This document shows, one piece after another, positions 1-6,723 of a stretch of DNA of 8,699 bases. The DNA comes from PLA2 sp036273915. Its GTDB lineage: Bacteria > Planctomycetota > PLA2. The translations under genes were made by a program, and so were the position numbers. The stretch's first letter is position 1; each line of letters opens with the position of its first letter. The stretch is from assembly GCA_036273915.1 (NCBI GenBank), contig DASUGR010000092.1, forward strand, positions 1 to 8,699, in the 5' to 3' direction. Under the pieces are notes generated by a model. That model had not been told where the DNA came from, made no database searches, and saw only the letters and a list, made by a program, of their open reading frames with translations.

Positions 1-2383
1 CGGCGCGCCAGCCCTCGCTCCCGTCGCTCGCGATCACGACGGGGCAGGCCTTGTGCGCCTTGTAGATCTCGACCTCCTTGGCGACGTCGAGCGCGGTGCC
101 GCCCTCGAGGCCGGCGGCGCAGACGAGGACGAGCGGCTCCGACGAGAGGTCGATGTGCTTCTTGTCCTCGGTCGCGTCGCAGGCGATCGACTTGTAGCAG
201 AGCTCCGAGAGCTTGATCCGGATCTCCTGCGCGGCGATCCGGTTCCGGCCGTTGCCGACGATCGCCCAGTGGCGGCGCGGCGGCGCGTTCGTGCGGGCGG
301 CCTCGGCCACCTGCTCCTCGCGCGCGAGCAGCTCGCGCATCTTGGCCGGCAGGCCCGCCAGCGCGCGCAGGAGGCGGTTGCGCCGCGCGGGATCGCCGAC
401 CCCGCACGCCTGCGCGAGCGCCTCGCCGAGCAGCGTGCCGGCCGCGATCTGGCTGTAGAAGGCCTTCGTCGACGCGACCGACATCTCGACGTCGCGGCCG
501 TCGCTCGTGTAGAGGACGCCGTCGACGCGCTCGGTCAGGTCGCTGTGGCGGCGGTTGACGATCGCGAGGACCGACGCGCCGCGCGCGCGCAGCAGGTCGA
601 CGGTCCGGTTCGTGTCCGTCGTCGTGCCGCTCTGGCTGATCGCGACGAAGAGCGAGTCGCTCATGTCGTCGCGCAGGTGGAAACCGCTCACCTCGGTGGC
701 CGGCTTCGCGAGCACCTCGACGGGCATCCCGTGGAGCGCCTCGGCGATCGCCTCGGCCACCCCCTGGCCGGCGACCGCGGCGGTCCCCTGGCCGATGACC
801 CAGATGCGGCGGATGCGCCCGCCCTTCAGCCGCTCGCAGATCGCGCGGGGCAGGCTCTCCTCGCCGAGCGTGACGCGGGCGAGGCCGAACTCCTCGGACA
901 GGCGGCCGCGCAGCGTCTTGCGGATCGACTCGGGCGCCTCGGCGATCTCCTTCTTCAGGTAGTGGCTGTGGTCGCCGCGGTCGATGTCGCGCGTCGTGAT
1001 CTCGACCCGCTTCAGGTCCTTGTCGGCGACCGGCAGCGGCGTCCCGTCGTAGGCGATCCGCTCCATCCCCTCGCGCTGCCCGGCGCGGGCGCGGTCGAGG
1101 ATGACGATCTGGCCGCGGCTCTGCGGGCGGTCGGGGTCGGCGGGCGACTCGCCGTCGAGCCGCAGGTAGCGGTTCGTCTGCTCGACGATGCCGTAGGGCT
1201 CCGACGCGACGATGAACGAGTCGTTCGCGACGCCGACGTAGAGCGCCTGCCCGCTCCCGCGCAGCGCGAGGAAGAGCCGGCCGGGCTCGTCCGCGGACTG
1301 GACCGCGATCGCGACCGAGCCGTCGAACCGCGAAACGCTCTTGCGGAACGCCTCCGCGACGCTGTCGCCGCGGGCCACGAACTTCGACACGACGACCGGG
1401 ATCACCTTCGCATCGGTGGTGATCTCGGGCGCGATCAGGAGCTCCTCGCCGCGGATCAGCTCCTGGTAGTTGTCGACGTCGCCGTTGAGCGCGCCGACCG
1501 TGTAGCAGGGGGTGGTGCCGGCCGTCTGCTCCTGGTTCAGCGGGTGCGCGTTTGCCTCGCTGATGATGCCGACGCTCGCCCATCGCGTGTGCGCGAGGAT
1601 CTCGGCCGTGGTGCCGGGATCGTCGAGCACGACCTGCAGCAGCGTGTCGCCCGCGATCGCGGAGCGGATCACCCGGACGTTGTCGCCGAGCTCCCCCACC
1701 TCCGCGGCGACCTTGTAGGAGAAGCTCAGCGCCACCCCGCCCGACCGCGTGCGGACGCGCCGGACCGCGCGGTGCGTGAGGTGCGGGATCACCTCCCGCT
1801 CGCGGATCTGCTCCTCGACGTCGCGCGGGAGCTTCTCGAAGTCGCCGCGGACGAGGACGTGGACGCCCGCGGAGTCGCGGCCCCGCACCTCGAGCCGGTC
1901 GAGGCTGTTCAGCGCGGCGTTGATGTCGTACGCGGCGCGCAGGCGGGTCTCGCCGTTGCCGCCGCCCATGAGCGCGCGGACCTTCTCGACGTTGCCCAGC
2001 CGATCGCGCTCGAGGGCGAAGTGGGCGTCCTTGGCCCGCACGAGGAGCGCGTTCAGGGCCTCCACGCGCGCGCTGCCGAGGCCGGACGCCTGCTGGTCGA
2101 GGAGCTGCTCGAACCGGGAGACGGCCTCGCCGAACCGCCCGACCTCCTGCGCGAGGGCGCCCGCGCCGGCGAAGAGCGCCTGCATGCCGCGGGCGCCGGT
2201 CGTCTCCTCGGCCAGCTTCTCGGCGGCAAAGACCGCGTCCGCGAGCGCGGCGTCCGCGGGTCCCCCGTCGGTCCCCCACGCCCGCACCCGGTCGGCCGCC
2301 TCGGCGAGCCGCGCGGTCCCGGCCTTCAGGTCGGGAAGGGGCCTCTTGTCAGGCCGGGAGAGGACGGCAACGATCCCGCACAT
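1..2383 (-). CDS. Long-form GlmS-like glutamine amidotransferase / SIS-domain sugar isomerase (3' end outside window)
   Basis: The 794 visible residues start MCGIVAVL, so removal of Met exposes the Cys nucleophile of an Ntn glutaminase. Further glutaminase landmarks are RGRDSAG (167-173), HTRWAS (265-270), ALNGDVDNY (298-306) and TTDAK (322-326). Two SIS domains follow: the first has SQSGTTTDTN (583-592) and VASTKAF (636-642), matching the sugar-phosphate loops of GlmS; the second starts near residue 705 and has EDKKH (739-743), resembling the GlmS ELKH motif. KEIAEAPE (478-485) resembles the KEI-x-EQP segment of GlmS. By family, GlmS makes glucosamine-6-phosphate from fructose-6-phosphate and glutamine in the cytosol. 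Classical GlmS is about 600 residues. Here about 145 residues are inserted between residues 15 and 160, partly helical and charged, and about 70 more between 180 and 260, so this is a distinct long form whose exact substrate is uncertain. The start is fixed by the required Cys2. The C-terminus is cut by the window edge. Confidence 0.9.
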   Translation of the reverse strand, partial: MCGIVAVLSRPDKRPLPDLKAGTARLAEAADRVRAWGTDGGPADAALADAVFAAEKLAEETTGARGMQALFAGAGALAQEVGRFGEAVSRFEQLLDQQASGLGSARVEALNALLVRAKDAHFALERDRLGNVEKVRALMGGGNGETRLRAAYDINAALNSLDRLEVRGRDSAGVHVLVRGDFEKLPRDVEEQIREREVIPHLTHRAVRRVRTRSGGVALSFSYKVAAEVGELGDNVRVIRSAIAGDTLLQVVLDDPGTTAEILAHTRWASVGIISEANAHPLNQEQTAGTTPCYTVGALNGDVDNYQELIRGEELLIAPEITTDAKVIPVVVSKFVARGDSVAEAFRKSVSRFDGSVAIAVQSADEPGRLFLALRGSGQALYVGVANDSFIVASEPYGIVEQTNRYLRLDGESPADPDRPQSRGQIVILDRARAGQREGMERIAYDGTPLPVADKDLKRVEITTRDIDRGDHSHYLKKEIAEAPESIRKTLRGRLSEEFGLARVTLGEESLPRAICERLKGGRIRRIWVIGQGTAAVAGQGVAEAIAEALHGMPVEVLAKPATEVSGFHLRDDMSDSLFVAISQSGTTTDTNRTVDLLRARGASVLAIVNRRHSDLTERVDGVLYTSDGRDVEMSVASTKAFYSQIAAGTLLGEALAQACGVGDPARRNRLLRALAGLPAKMRELLAREEQVAEAARTNAPPRRHWAIVGNGRNRIAAQEIRIKLSELCYKSIACDATEDKKHIDLSSEPLVLVCAAGLEGGTALDVAKEVEIYKAHKACPVVIASDGSEGWRA

Positions 2384-2467
2384 GGAGCGTCAGCCATCTT
2401 CCATCGGCAGTCGGGGCCCGACAAGTAAGCCGGGTTCCCTAGGGGCCCCCTTCCTTTCCGAAAGCCC

Positions 2468-2484
2468 TAGAATCGGGGCCCATC
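2468..2484 (+). promoter_or_regulatory. Candidate -10 box and leaderless ATC start of the propeller gene
   Basis: TAGAAT (2468-2473) is followed by 8 nt and then ATC at 2482. Reading from this ATC gives a basic residue, a Leu-rich stretch and a V-F-A cleavage motif just before GEER, which is a complete signal peptide. The in-frame stop at 2440-2442 and the lack of any ATG, GTG or TTG between it and 2527 leave ATC as the only near-cognate start that keeps the signal peptide. The same TAGNAT-N8-start spacing precedes the proline dehydrogenase gene. No convincing -35 is visible. This is inference from pattern only. Confidence 0.4.
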
Positions 2485-2526
2485 CGGTTCCCCGGGCCCC
2501 TCCACCTCCTTCTCCTCGCGGCAACC

Positions 2527-4335
2527 GTGTTCGCCGGCGAGGAGCGCCCCTTGGACCACGCCGAGGGCCTGCCGAGCGACGATGTCCTGGACCTCGTCTC
2601 CTCCGGCCCCACCGTGTGGGCGGCCACCGCGAGCGGCCTCGCGCGCATCGAGACCTACGGGATCCGCCGCGCCCCGCCGCCCGGCGTCGCGCGGCTCCTC
2701 GCGCCCGCGCCCGGCGGGAGGGTTTTCGCGCTCTACGCCACCGGGATCCTGCGCGTGGGCGACGCGGTCGAGGAGCGGATCGACCTCCCGGTCGACCCGG
2801 CGCGCGCGCAGGCCGACGCGATGGACGCCGATCCCGACGGGACGATCCGGCTGCGGATCGGCGGCGCGGGGTACGTGCGGCCGCCCGGCGGGCCCTGGCG
2901 CGAGGAGGGCGCGGGGCCGGAGCCGCGCGCGAGCACGGAGCACGAGGGCGAGACGTGGACGCCGACGCGCGGCCGCGGGATCCTGCGGCGGCGGAAGGAG
3001 CCGTATTTCCGCTCCGTCGTGCTGCCGCGCGGCCCGCGCGTGCACGCGCTCGCGCTCGGCGCGGACGGCACCGTCTGGTGCGGGACGAATGAGGGGCTCG
3101 GGGCCATCCACCCGGACGGGACGACCGACGCTTGGGACACGATCCTCGGGCGGTCGCTCGGCATCGTGACCGCGTGCGCGGTGGACCGGCAGGGCCGCGT
3201 CTGGATCGGGAGCGGCTCGTCATTCCCGGGTCTTTACCGCCTCGACGCGGACGGTTGGCGCCACCTCGACCAGATCCAGGGCCACGTGCACCGGATCACC
3301 GTCGACCCGTCGGGCGCGCTCTGGTTCGCGGTGCTGCGCGACCCCGCCGCGCCGGCCGCCGCGGACCAGGGCGCGTGGTGCTTCGCCGACGGGCAGTTCC
3401 GCCCGGCGCCGGAGAACGTCGACCTGCCGTCGGCGCGCGTCTACGACGTGGTCGCGCGCGACCGGCGCGGCACGCTCTGGTTCGCGACGCTGAAGGGGCT
3501 CGCGTCCTACGACGGGCCGGGCCGCGTCACCTACTACCTTCCCGACCTGCAGTCGCCGGAGCCCGAGGAGCCGGCGGGCGAGACGCGCGAGGTCCGGAAG
3601 CTCCTCGGCGAGAAGGTCTGGTGCCTCTGCGCCGCCCGCGACGGCGCCCTCTGGATCGGCTACCAGCTGACGCCGGGCGCGTCGCGGCTCACGGCGGAGG
3701 GCATCGAGCACTTCGACGTGGACGACGGGCTCTGCGACGCCAACGTCTGGTCGATCGCGGAGGGGAAGCCGGGCGTGTTCTGGTTCGCGACCGGCGCCGG
3801 GCTCAGCCGCTACGACGGGCTGCGCTGGTCCTGCTTCCGGAACGAGGAGGGGCTCGGGGAGGAGACCATCTGGCCGCTGCTGCCGCTCGAGGACGGCACG
3901 CTCTGGATGGGGACGCTCGGCGCGGGGCTCGTCCACCTGGACCCGCGCGACAGGACGCCGCCGCGCACGCGCTTCCGCGCGGACTCGTACGACGCGGACG
4001 ACGGGCGGACGGTCGAGGTCCTCTGGACGGGCGCCGACGCGTGGTTCGACACGCGGGCGGCGGACCTCCGCTACCGCTCGCGGCTCGACGGCGGCCCGTG
4101 GTCGGCCGTGACGGCCGCGACGTCCGTGCGCGTGACGCCCGCGGCGGGCCGCCACGTGCTCGAGGTGCAGGCGATCGACCGCTTCGGGAACGCGGAGGAC
4201 CCGCCGGCGAGGGTCGAGGTCCGGATCGCGTCGCCCTCGCGGATCCCCTACCTCGCGGTCGCCGCCGCGGCGGTCGTGCTCGTCGCCGTGGGGTTCCTCT
4301 TCGGCCGCGCGCGCCGGCGGCCCGCCTCGCGGTAG
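2527..4335 (+). CDS. Exported, membrane-anchored two-component-regulator-type beta-propeller protein without kinase
   Basis: At least seven propeller blades of the Reg_prop type are visible, with cores such as TVWCGTNEGLG, RVWIGSGS, TLWFATLKGLASYDG, ALWIGYQ, VFWFATGAGLSRYDG and TLWMGTLGAGL. In hybrid two-component sensors such propellers form the periplasmic ligand-sensing part. After the last blade, residues about 480-570 (starting DRTPPRTRF) look like the Ig-like Y_Y_Y domain that normally links propeller to membrane. A single hydrophobic helix (about 572-592) and a short Arg-rich tail end the protein. There is no histidine kinase, GGDEF or regulator domain after the membrane helix, so the output partner is unknown. 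The GTG at 2527 is the first conventional start but lies inside the signal peptide; the real start is probably the ATC at 2482, giving 617 residues. It converges with the proline dehydrogenase gene, with 27 bp between stop codons. Confidence 0.8.
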   Translation: MFAGEERPLDHAEGLPSDDVLDLVSSGPTVWAATASGLARIETYGIRRAPPPGVARLLAPAPGGRVFALYATGILRVGDAVEERIDLPVDPARAQADAMDADPDGTIRLRIGGAGYVRPPGGPWREEGAGPEPRASTEHEGETWTPTRGRGILRRRKEPYFRSVVLPRGPRVHALALGADGTVWCGTNEGLGAIHPDGTTDAWDTILGRSLGIVTACAVDRQGRVWIGSGSSFPGLYRLDADGWRHLDQIQGHVHRITVDPSGALWFAVLRDPAAPAAADQGAWCFADGQFRPAPENVDLPSARVYDVVARDRRGTLWFATLKGLASYDGPGRVTYYLPDLQSPEPEEPAGETREVRKLLGEKVWCLCAARDGALWIGYQLTPGASRLTAEGIEHFDVDDGLCDANVWSIAEGKPGVFWFATGAGLSRYDGLRWSCFRNEEGLGEETIWPLLPLEDGTLWMGTLGAGLVHLDPRDRTPPRTRFRADSYDADDGRTVEVLWTGADAWFDTRAADLRYRSRLDGGPWSAVTAATSVRVTPAAGRHVLEVQAIDRFGNAEDPPARVEVRIASPSRIPYLAVAAAAVVLVAVGFLFGRARRRPASR

Positions 4336-4353
4336 CTTCCGCGCCCCCGAAGC
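4335..4353. terminator. Weak stem between convergent genes
   Basis: GCTTC (4335-4339) and GAAGC (4349-4353) form a 5-bp stem with a 9-nt C-rich loop in the 27-bp gap between the two convergent stop codons. There is no T-tract on either strand. It may help end transcription from both sides but is too short to be sure. Confidence 0.2.
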
Positions 4354-4362
4354 CCCCCGAGA

Positions 4363-5265
4363 TCACCGCCCGAGGAGGTTCCGGAGCACGAGCCACGCCA
4401 TGCTCGGGCTCTCCGCCATCCGGCGCCTGAGGTAGGCCGTCGCGTCGTCCCAGCCGTCCGCGAACGGCACGTAGAGGCGGACCGGCAGCGCGGGGCCGAG
4501 CGCGCCCTTCCGCACGCGCTCGAGGAGGCGGGTGCGCGGCACGCCCAAGAGCATCTGCACCTCGCAGCGGTCGGGATCGAGCGGCGCGACCTCGCGCACG
4601 AACCGCTCGACGGTCGGCTGGTCGTGCGTCCCGAACTCGACGAGGACCTTCCTCTCGAGGAGGCGCCGCGCGAAGGAGACCATCCGCTCCTTCATCGCCC
4701 ACTTGTCCGTCGTGGCGACGTCCCCGGGCTCCGGGTAGATGCCGATCACGAGGCGCAGGCGCATCCCGGGCGGGATCCGCGCGAGGTCCTTCTCCGTCCG
4801 GTTGAGGCGCGTCTGGAGGACAGTGCCGACGTCGTTGCCCTTCTCGAAGATCCCGACCGCGAGGTCGATCGTGAAGTCGGTCCAGCGCCGGTCCTCCATG
4901 TCGATCGTGAGCGCGACGTCCCGGTCGCGCGCGTGCGCGGCGAGCCCGGTGATCGGGCCGATCGCCTCCTCCCGCGTGCCCGCGGTGAACGCGGACGGCT
5001 TCAGCGAGACCGAGGGGCGCGTCGCCCGGTCGGCGAAGCGCGGGTCGCGGGAGAGCGCGTCGATCACCGAGACGTAGAGCCGGACGTTCGCGTCGACCTT
5101 CGCCTTCTCCTTCACCTCCTCGCCGAGCACGTCGAGGGTCGTCAGGATGCCTCGGTCCCGCCAGAGCGCGGCCGCGACGTCGAGCGCCTTGCCGAGGGAG
5201 TCGCCCGCGACGTAGGGACGGGCGAACCAGCGCACCATCGGGCCCGGGAAGAGCCTCGCCAGCAT
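4363..5265 (-). CDS. Monofunctional proline dehydrogenase (FAD-dependent)
   Basis: The 300-residue protein has the size and motif order of small bacterial PRODH enzymes (Thermus/Deinococcus type). These oxidise proline to pyrroline-5-carboxylate and pass electrons through FAD to the quinone pool at the inner membrane. Visible motifs are YVAGDSLGKAL (18-28), LTTLDVLGEE (41-50), VSLKPSA with the conserved Lys89, TIDMED (120-125), RLVIGIYPEP (171-180), FGTHD (211-215), QMLLGV (237-242), and YLRRRMAE (278-285), which carries the Arg pair that binds the proline carboxylate. The usual LVKGAY is LVIGIY here, losing a commonly conserved Lys. The reading frame extends further upstream, but those residues overlap the divergent gene and do not look like PRODH. 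The ATG at 5265 starts MLARLFPG and is preceded by a promoter-like TAGGAT at leaderless spacing. No P5C dehydrogenase is visible nearby. Confidence 0.88.
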   Translation of the reverse strand: MLARLFPGPMVRWFARPYVAGDSLGKALDVAAALWRDRGILTTLDVLGEEVKEKAKVDANVRLYVSVIDALSRDPRFADRATRPSVSLKPSAFTAGTREEAIGPITGLAAHARDRDVALTIDMEDRRWTDFTIDLAVGIFEKGNDVGTVLQTRLNRTEKDLARIPPGMRLRLVIGIYPEPGDVATTDKWAMKERMVSFARRLLERKVLVEFGTHDQPTVERFVREVAPLDPDRCEVQMLLGVPRTRLLERVRKGALGPALPVRLYVPFADGWDDATAYLRRRMAESPSMAWLVLRNLLGR

Positions 5266-5273
5266 GGGCGGGA

Positions 5274-5303
5274 ATCCTAGCCCCCGGAGCCCCCCCTGAT
5301 GAA
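5274..5303 (-). promoter_or_regulatory. Candidate promoter of the proline dehydrogenase gene
   Basis: On the minus strand TAGGAT (5279-5274) lies 8 nt before the ATG at 5265. A weak TTCATC (5303-5298) lies 18 nt further upstream as a possible -35. No Shine-Dalgarno sequence fits in the 8 nt, so the message would be leaderless. Assignment is by pattern only. Confidence 0.35.
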
Positions 5304-5334
5304 GAACCCGCGGCGTTCTTGCCCCCTGGGCTCC
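5286..5334. promoter_or_regulatory. Nested inverted repeats in the PRODH-TDH divergent promoter region (candidate operator)
   Basis: AAGAAC (5302-5307) and GTTCTT (5315-5320) form a perfect 6-bp inverted repeat with a 7-nt spacer, centred at 5311. A second pair, GGAGCCC (5286-5292) and GGGCTCC (5328-5334), is centred one base away, at 5310. The inner repeat overlaps the possible -35 of the PRODH gene (5298-5303) and a TTCTTG (5316-5321) that could be the -35 of the TDH gene. This geometry fits a dimeric repressor or activator acting on both genes. No regulator gene is present in the window to name the binder. Confidence 0.45.
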
Positions 5335-5359
5335 CCGTGAGGATGATGCGTGCTCACCC

Positions 5360-6298
5360 ATGAAGATCCTCATCACCGGGGGAGCCGGCCAGGTGGGCAC
5401 GGACCTCCTCCACCACCTGCACGACAAGGGCGGAAAGCTCTCGGTCTTCGACCTCGCGGCGCCGCCCGACGGGCTGCCCGCGGGCGTCCGCTGGTCCCGC
5501 GGGAGCGTGGACAACCCGAGCGAGCTTTACGACGCGGTGAAGGACGCGGCGCCGGAGGTCATGTACCACTTCGCCGCGCTGCTCAGCGCGACCGGCGAGA
5601 AGGTGCCCCACCGCGCGTATGCCGTAAATATGGACGGTACGCGCAACGCGCTCGAGGCTGCGCGGCTTTTCGGGGTGAGGCAGGTGATGTTCGCGAGCAC
5701 GATCGCGGTCTTCGGGCCGGGGCTTCCCGACCCGGTGCCCGACGACGTGCCGCTCCTGCCGTCGACGATCTACGGCGTGACGAAGGTCGCGGGCGAGCTC
5801 CTCGGCGCGTACTACAAGCGGAAGTGGGGCCTCGATTTCCGCGGCGTGCGCTTCCCCGGGCTCATCAACGCGGGCGTGCCGGGCGGCGGGACGACGGACT
5901 ACGCGCTCCACATGTACGTGGACGGGATCCGGTCGGGCAGGTACGAGTGCTACGTCGGGCCCGAGTCGACGGTCCCGATGATGTACATGCCCGACGCGCT
6001 GCGCGCGCTCGTGGAGCTCTCGGAGGCGCCGGCGAAGGGTCTCAAGCGGTGCATCTACAACATCGCGGCGTTGAGCCCGACGGCCGCGGACTTCGCGAAG
6101 GCGGTGAAGACGCGCGTGCCCGGCGTGGAGATCACCTACAAGGTCGATCCCGCGCGCCAGGCGATCCTCGACTCGTGGCCGAAGCGGCTCGACGATTCCT
6201 GCGCGCGCGCGGACTGGGGCTGGAGGGCGCGCTACGACCTCGACCGGATGAGCGACGACCTCGTGCCGAAGATCCGCAAGATGGTCGGCGTGTTCTAG
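5360..6298 (+). CDS. L-threonine 3-dehydrogenase, SDR (epimerase-like) type
   Basis: The 312-residue protein is an extended short-chain dehydrogenase. It has the NAD-binding GGAGQVG (7-13), the catalytic Ser region FASTIAVFGP (111-120), and the Tyr/Lys pair in YGVTK (138-142). It also has the family's diagnostic segments AALLSATGEK (72-81), VPGGGTTDYA (173-182), STVPMMYMPDA (203-213) and, near the C-terminus, DSWP and DDS. This set is typical of the GalE-like threonine dehydrogenases (Flavobacterium and vertebrate TDH type) rather than the zinc-dependent Tdh. The enzyme oxidises threonine to 2-amino-3-oxobutyrate in the cytosol; the usual partner, glycine C-acetyltransferase, is not visible. 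The start is the only one in frame that keeps MKILITGG. The Shine-Dalgarno-like GAGG lies too far upstream (17 nt), and a six-codon upstream frame ends on this ATG in an ATGA overlap. The gene is the last chromosomal-looking gene before the cassette array. Confidence 0.9.
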   Translation: MKILITGGAGQVGTDLLHHLHDKGGKLSVFDLAAPPDGLPAGVRWSRGSVDNPSELYDAVKDAAPEVMYHFAALLSATGEKVPHRAYAVNMDGTRNALEAARLFGVRQVMFASTIAVFGPGLPDPVPDDVPLLPSTIYGVTKVAGELLGAYYKRKWGLDFRGVRFPGLINAGVPGGGTTDYALHMYVDGIRSGRYECYVGPESTVPMMYMPDALRALVELSEAPAKGLKRCIYNIAALSPTAADFAKAVKTRVPGVEITYKVDPARQAILDSWPKRLDDSCARADWGWRARYDLDRMSDDLVPKIRKMVGVF

Positions 6299-6328
6299 GG
6301 AGTCCGAGGGGAAGGGGCCCGGGGAAGG

Positions 6329-6346
6329 GGGGCGCGATCGCGCCCC
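6329..6346. terminator. 18-bp GC-rich palindrome after the threonine dehydrogenase gene
   Basis: GGGGCGCGATCGCGCCCC is a perfect palindrome 30 bp after the TDH stop codon. No T-tract follows, so it is not a canonical intrinsic terminator. It could still act as a transcription barrier or RNA-stabilising hairpin, and it sits where the 5' half and loop of the first attC would be expected. Confidence 0.35.
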
Positions 6347-6352
6347 GCGGAG

Positions 6353-6387
6353 GCCCGCCGCTCGTCGGCTGCAGCGGCTTGTTGGGC
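6353..6387 (+). repeat. attC 3' half (site 1), left edge of the cassette array
   Basis: The right arm (6357-6378, 22 nt), the TT spacer and the core GTTGGGC (6381-6387) are those of the complete attC sites further right; 31 nt from 6353 to 6383 match site 2 exactly. The R'' core and left arm are absent upstream: the DNA before it is TDH 3' flank and an unrelated palindrome. It is therefore a truncated or rearranged attC, probably unable to fold into a full recombination hairpin. Confidence 0.75.
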
Positions 6388-6717
6388 TGCCGGTCGTCAC
6401 AGCGAAACGACGTTCTTCGAGTAGCCGTTCTCGCGGAGGAACTGAATGACATCTGCTCGCTCCTCCGGCGGCACCTCGACGGTGAAGACCCGAGCGACAC
6501 CAGCCACCTGCACGTGCGCGGACTGCGCGAGCGGCGCGGGGTGGAATCCGACATCGACAAGCGTGGACACGAGGAGACCCGCGATCGCGGGATTGTCGAA
6601 CTCTGCTACGGCGACATACACGGGTCTGTCAGCCTAACGTCTTGCCGCGAGCGGCGACACCCCATGCTACCGCTTCCGCCCCTCGCGCGCCCGCCGCTCG
6701 TCGGCTGCAGCGGCTTG
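6382..6717 (+). mobile_element. Integron gene cassette C1 (336 bp)
   Basis: It runs from the cut point after the G of GTTGGGC in site 1 to the G of GTTAGGC in site 2. Its 5' end TTGGGC pairs with its R'' core GCCTAA apart from one G-T wobble, as expected of a cassette that once circularised. It holds one gene, read against the array. Confidence 0.7.
6397..6621 (-). CDS. Small DUF2007-like putative signal-transducing protein (cassette C1)
   Basis: This 74-residue soluble protein starts MYVAVAEFDNPAIAG and has a beta-alpha-beta pattern: a first strand, a helix LLVSTLVDVGF, a variable middle, then VFTVEVPPEERADVIQFLRENGY. The pattern of a short strand, an N-P pair, a helix with small residues, and a final strand leading into a helix resembles DUF2007, a family sometimes called putative prokaryotic signal-transducing protein; its function is unknown. 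The start is GTG at 6621, only 10 nt from the R'' core of attC site 2. No Shine-Dalgarno sequence is visible. It is transcribed against the direction of the cassette array, so it cannot use a promoter at the array's integrase end. Confidence 0.6.
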   Translation of the reverse strand: MYVAVAEFDNPAIAGLLVSTLVDVGFHPAPLAQSAHVQVAGVARVFTVEVPPEERADVIQFLRENGYSKNVVSL

Positions 6718-6723
6718 TTAGGC
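6632..6723 (+). repeat. attC site 2 (92 bp), with a shortened left arm
   Basis: R'' GCCTAAC (6632-6638) and R' GTTAGGC (6717-6723) are perfect complements. The right arm (6693-6714) is identical to that of the other sites. The left arm (6644-6655) is only 12 nt and lacks 8 nt present in sites 3-5, apparently lost between two direct GCCGC copies. The central loop includes CCCCATGCTACCGCTTCCG, shared with site 4 and nearly so with sites 3 and 5. Confidence 0.85.

Noticed and set aside
53..2428. Long plus-strand open frame of 791 codons
   Set aside because: It is the antisense of the GlmS-like gene; its product is a low-complexity Arg/Asp/Ala/Leu string, and long antisense frames are routine at this GC content.
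5266..5514. Upstream extension of the proline dehydrogenase frame
   Set aside because: The added residues are not PRODH-like and would overlap the start of the divergent threonine dehydrogenase gene.
6446..6637. Forward 63-codon frame in cassette C1 with a good GGAGGA site 5 nt before ATG and a stop in the R'' core
   Set aside because: The layout is typical of a cassette gene, so it was considered seriously. But the product is a Ser/Thr/Ala-rich string typical of antisense reading, while the opposite strand encodes a balanced DUF2007-like protein. Expression data would settle it.
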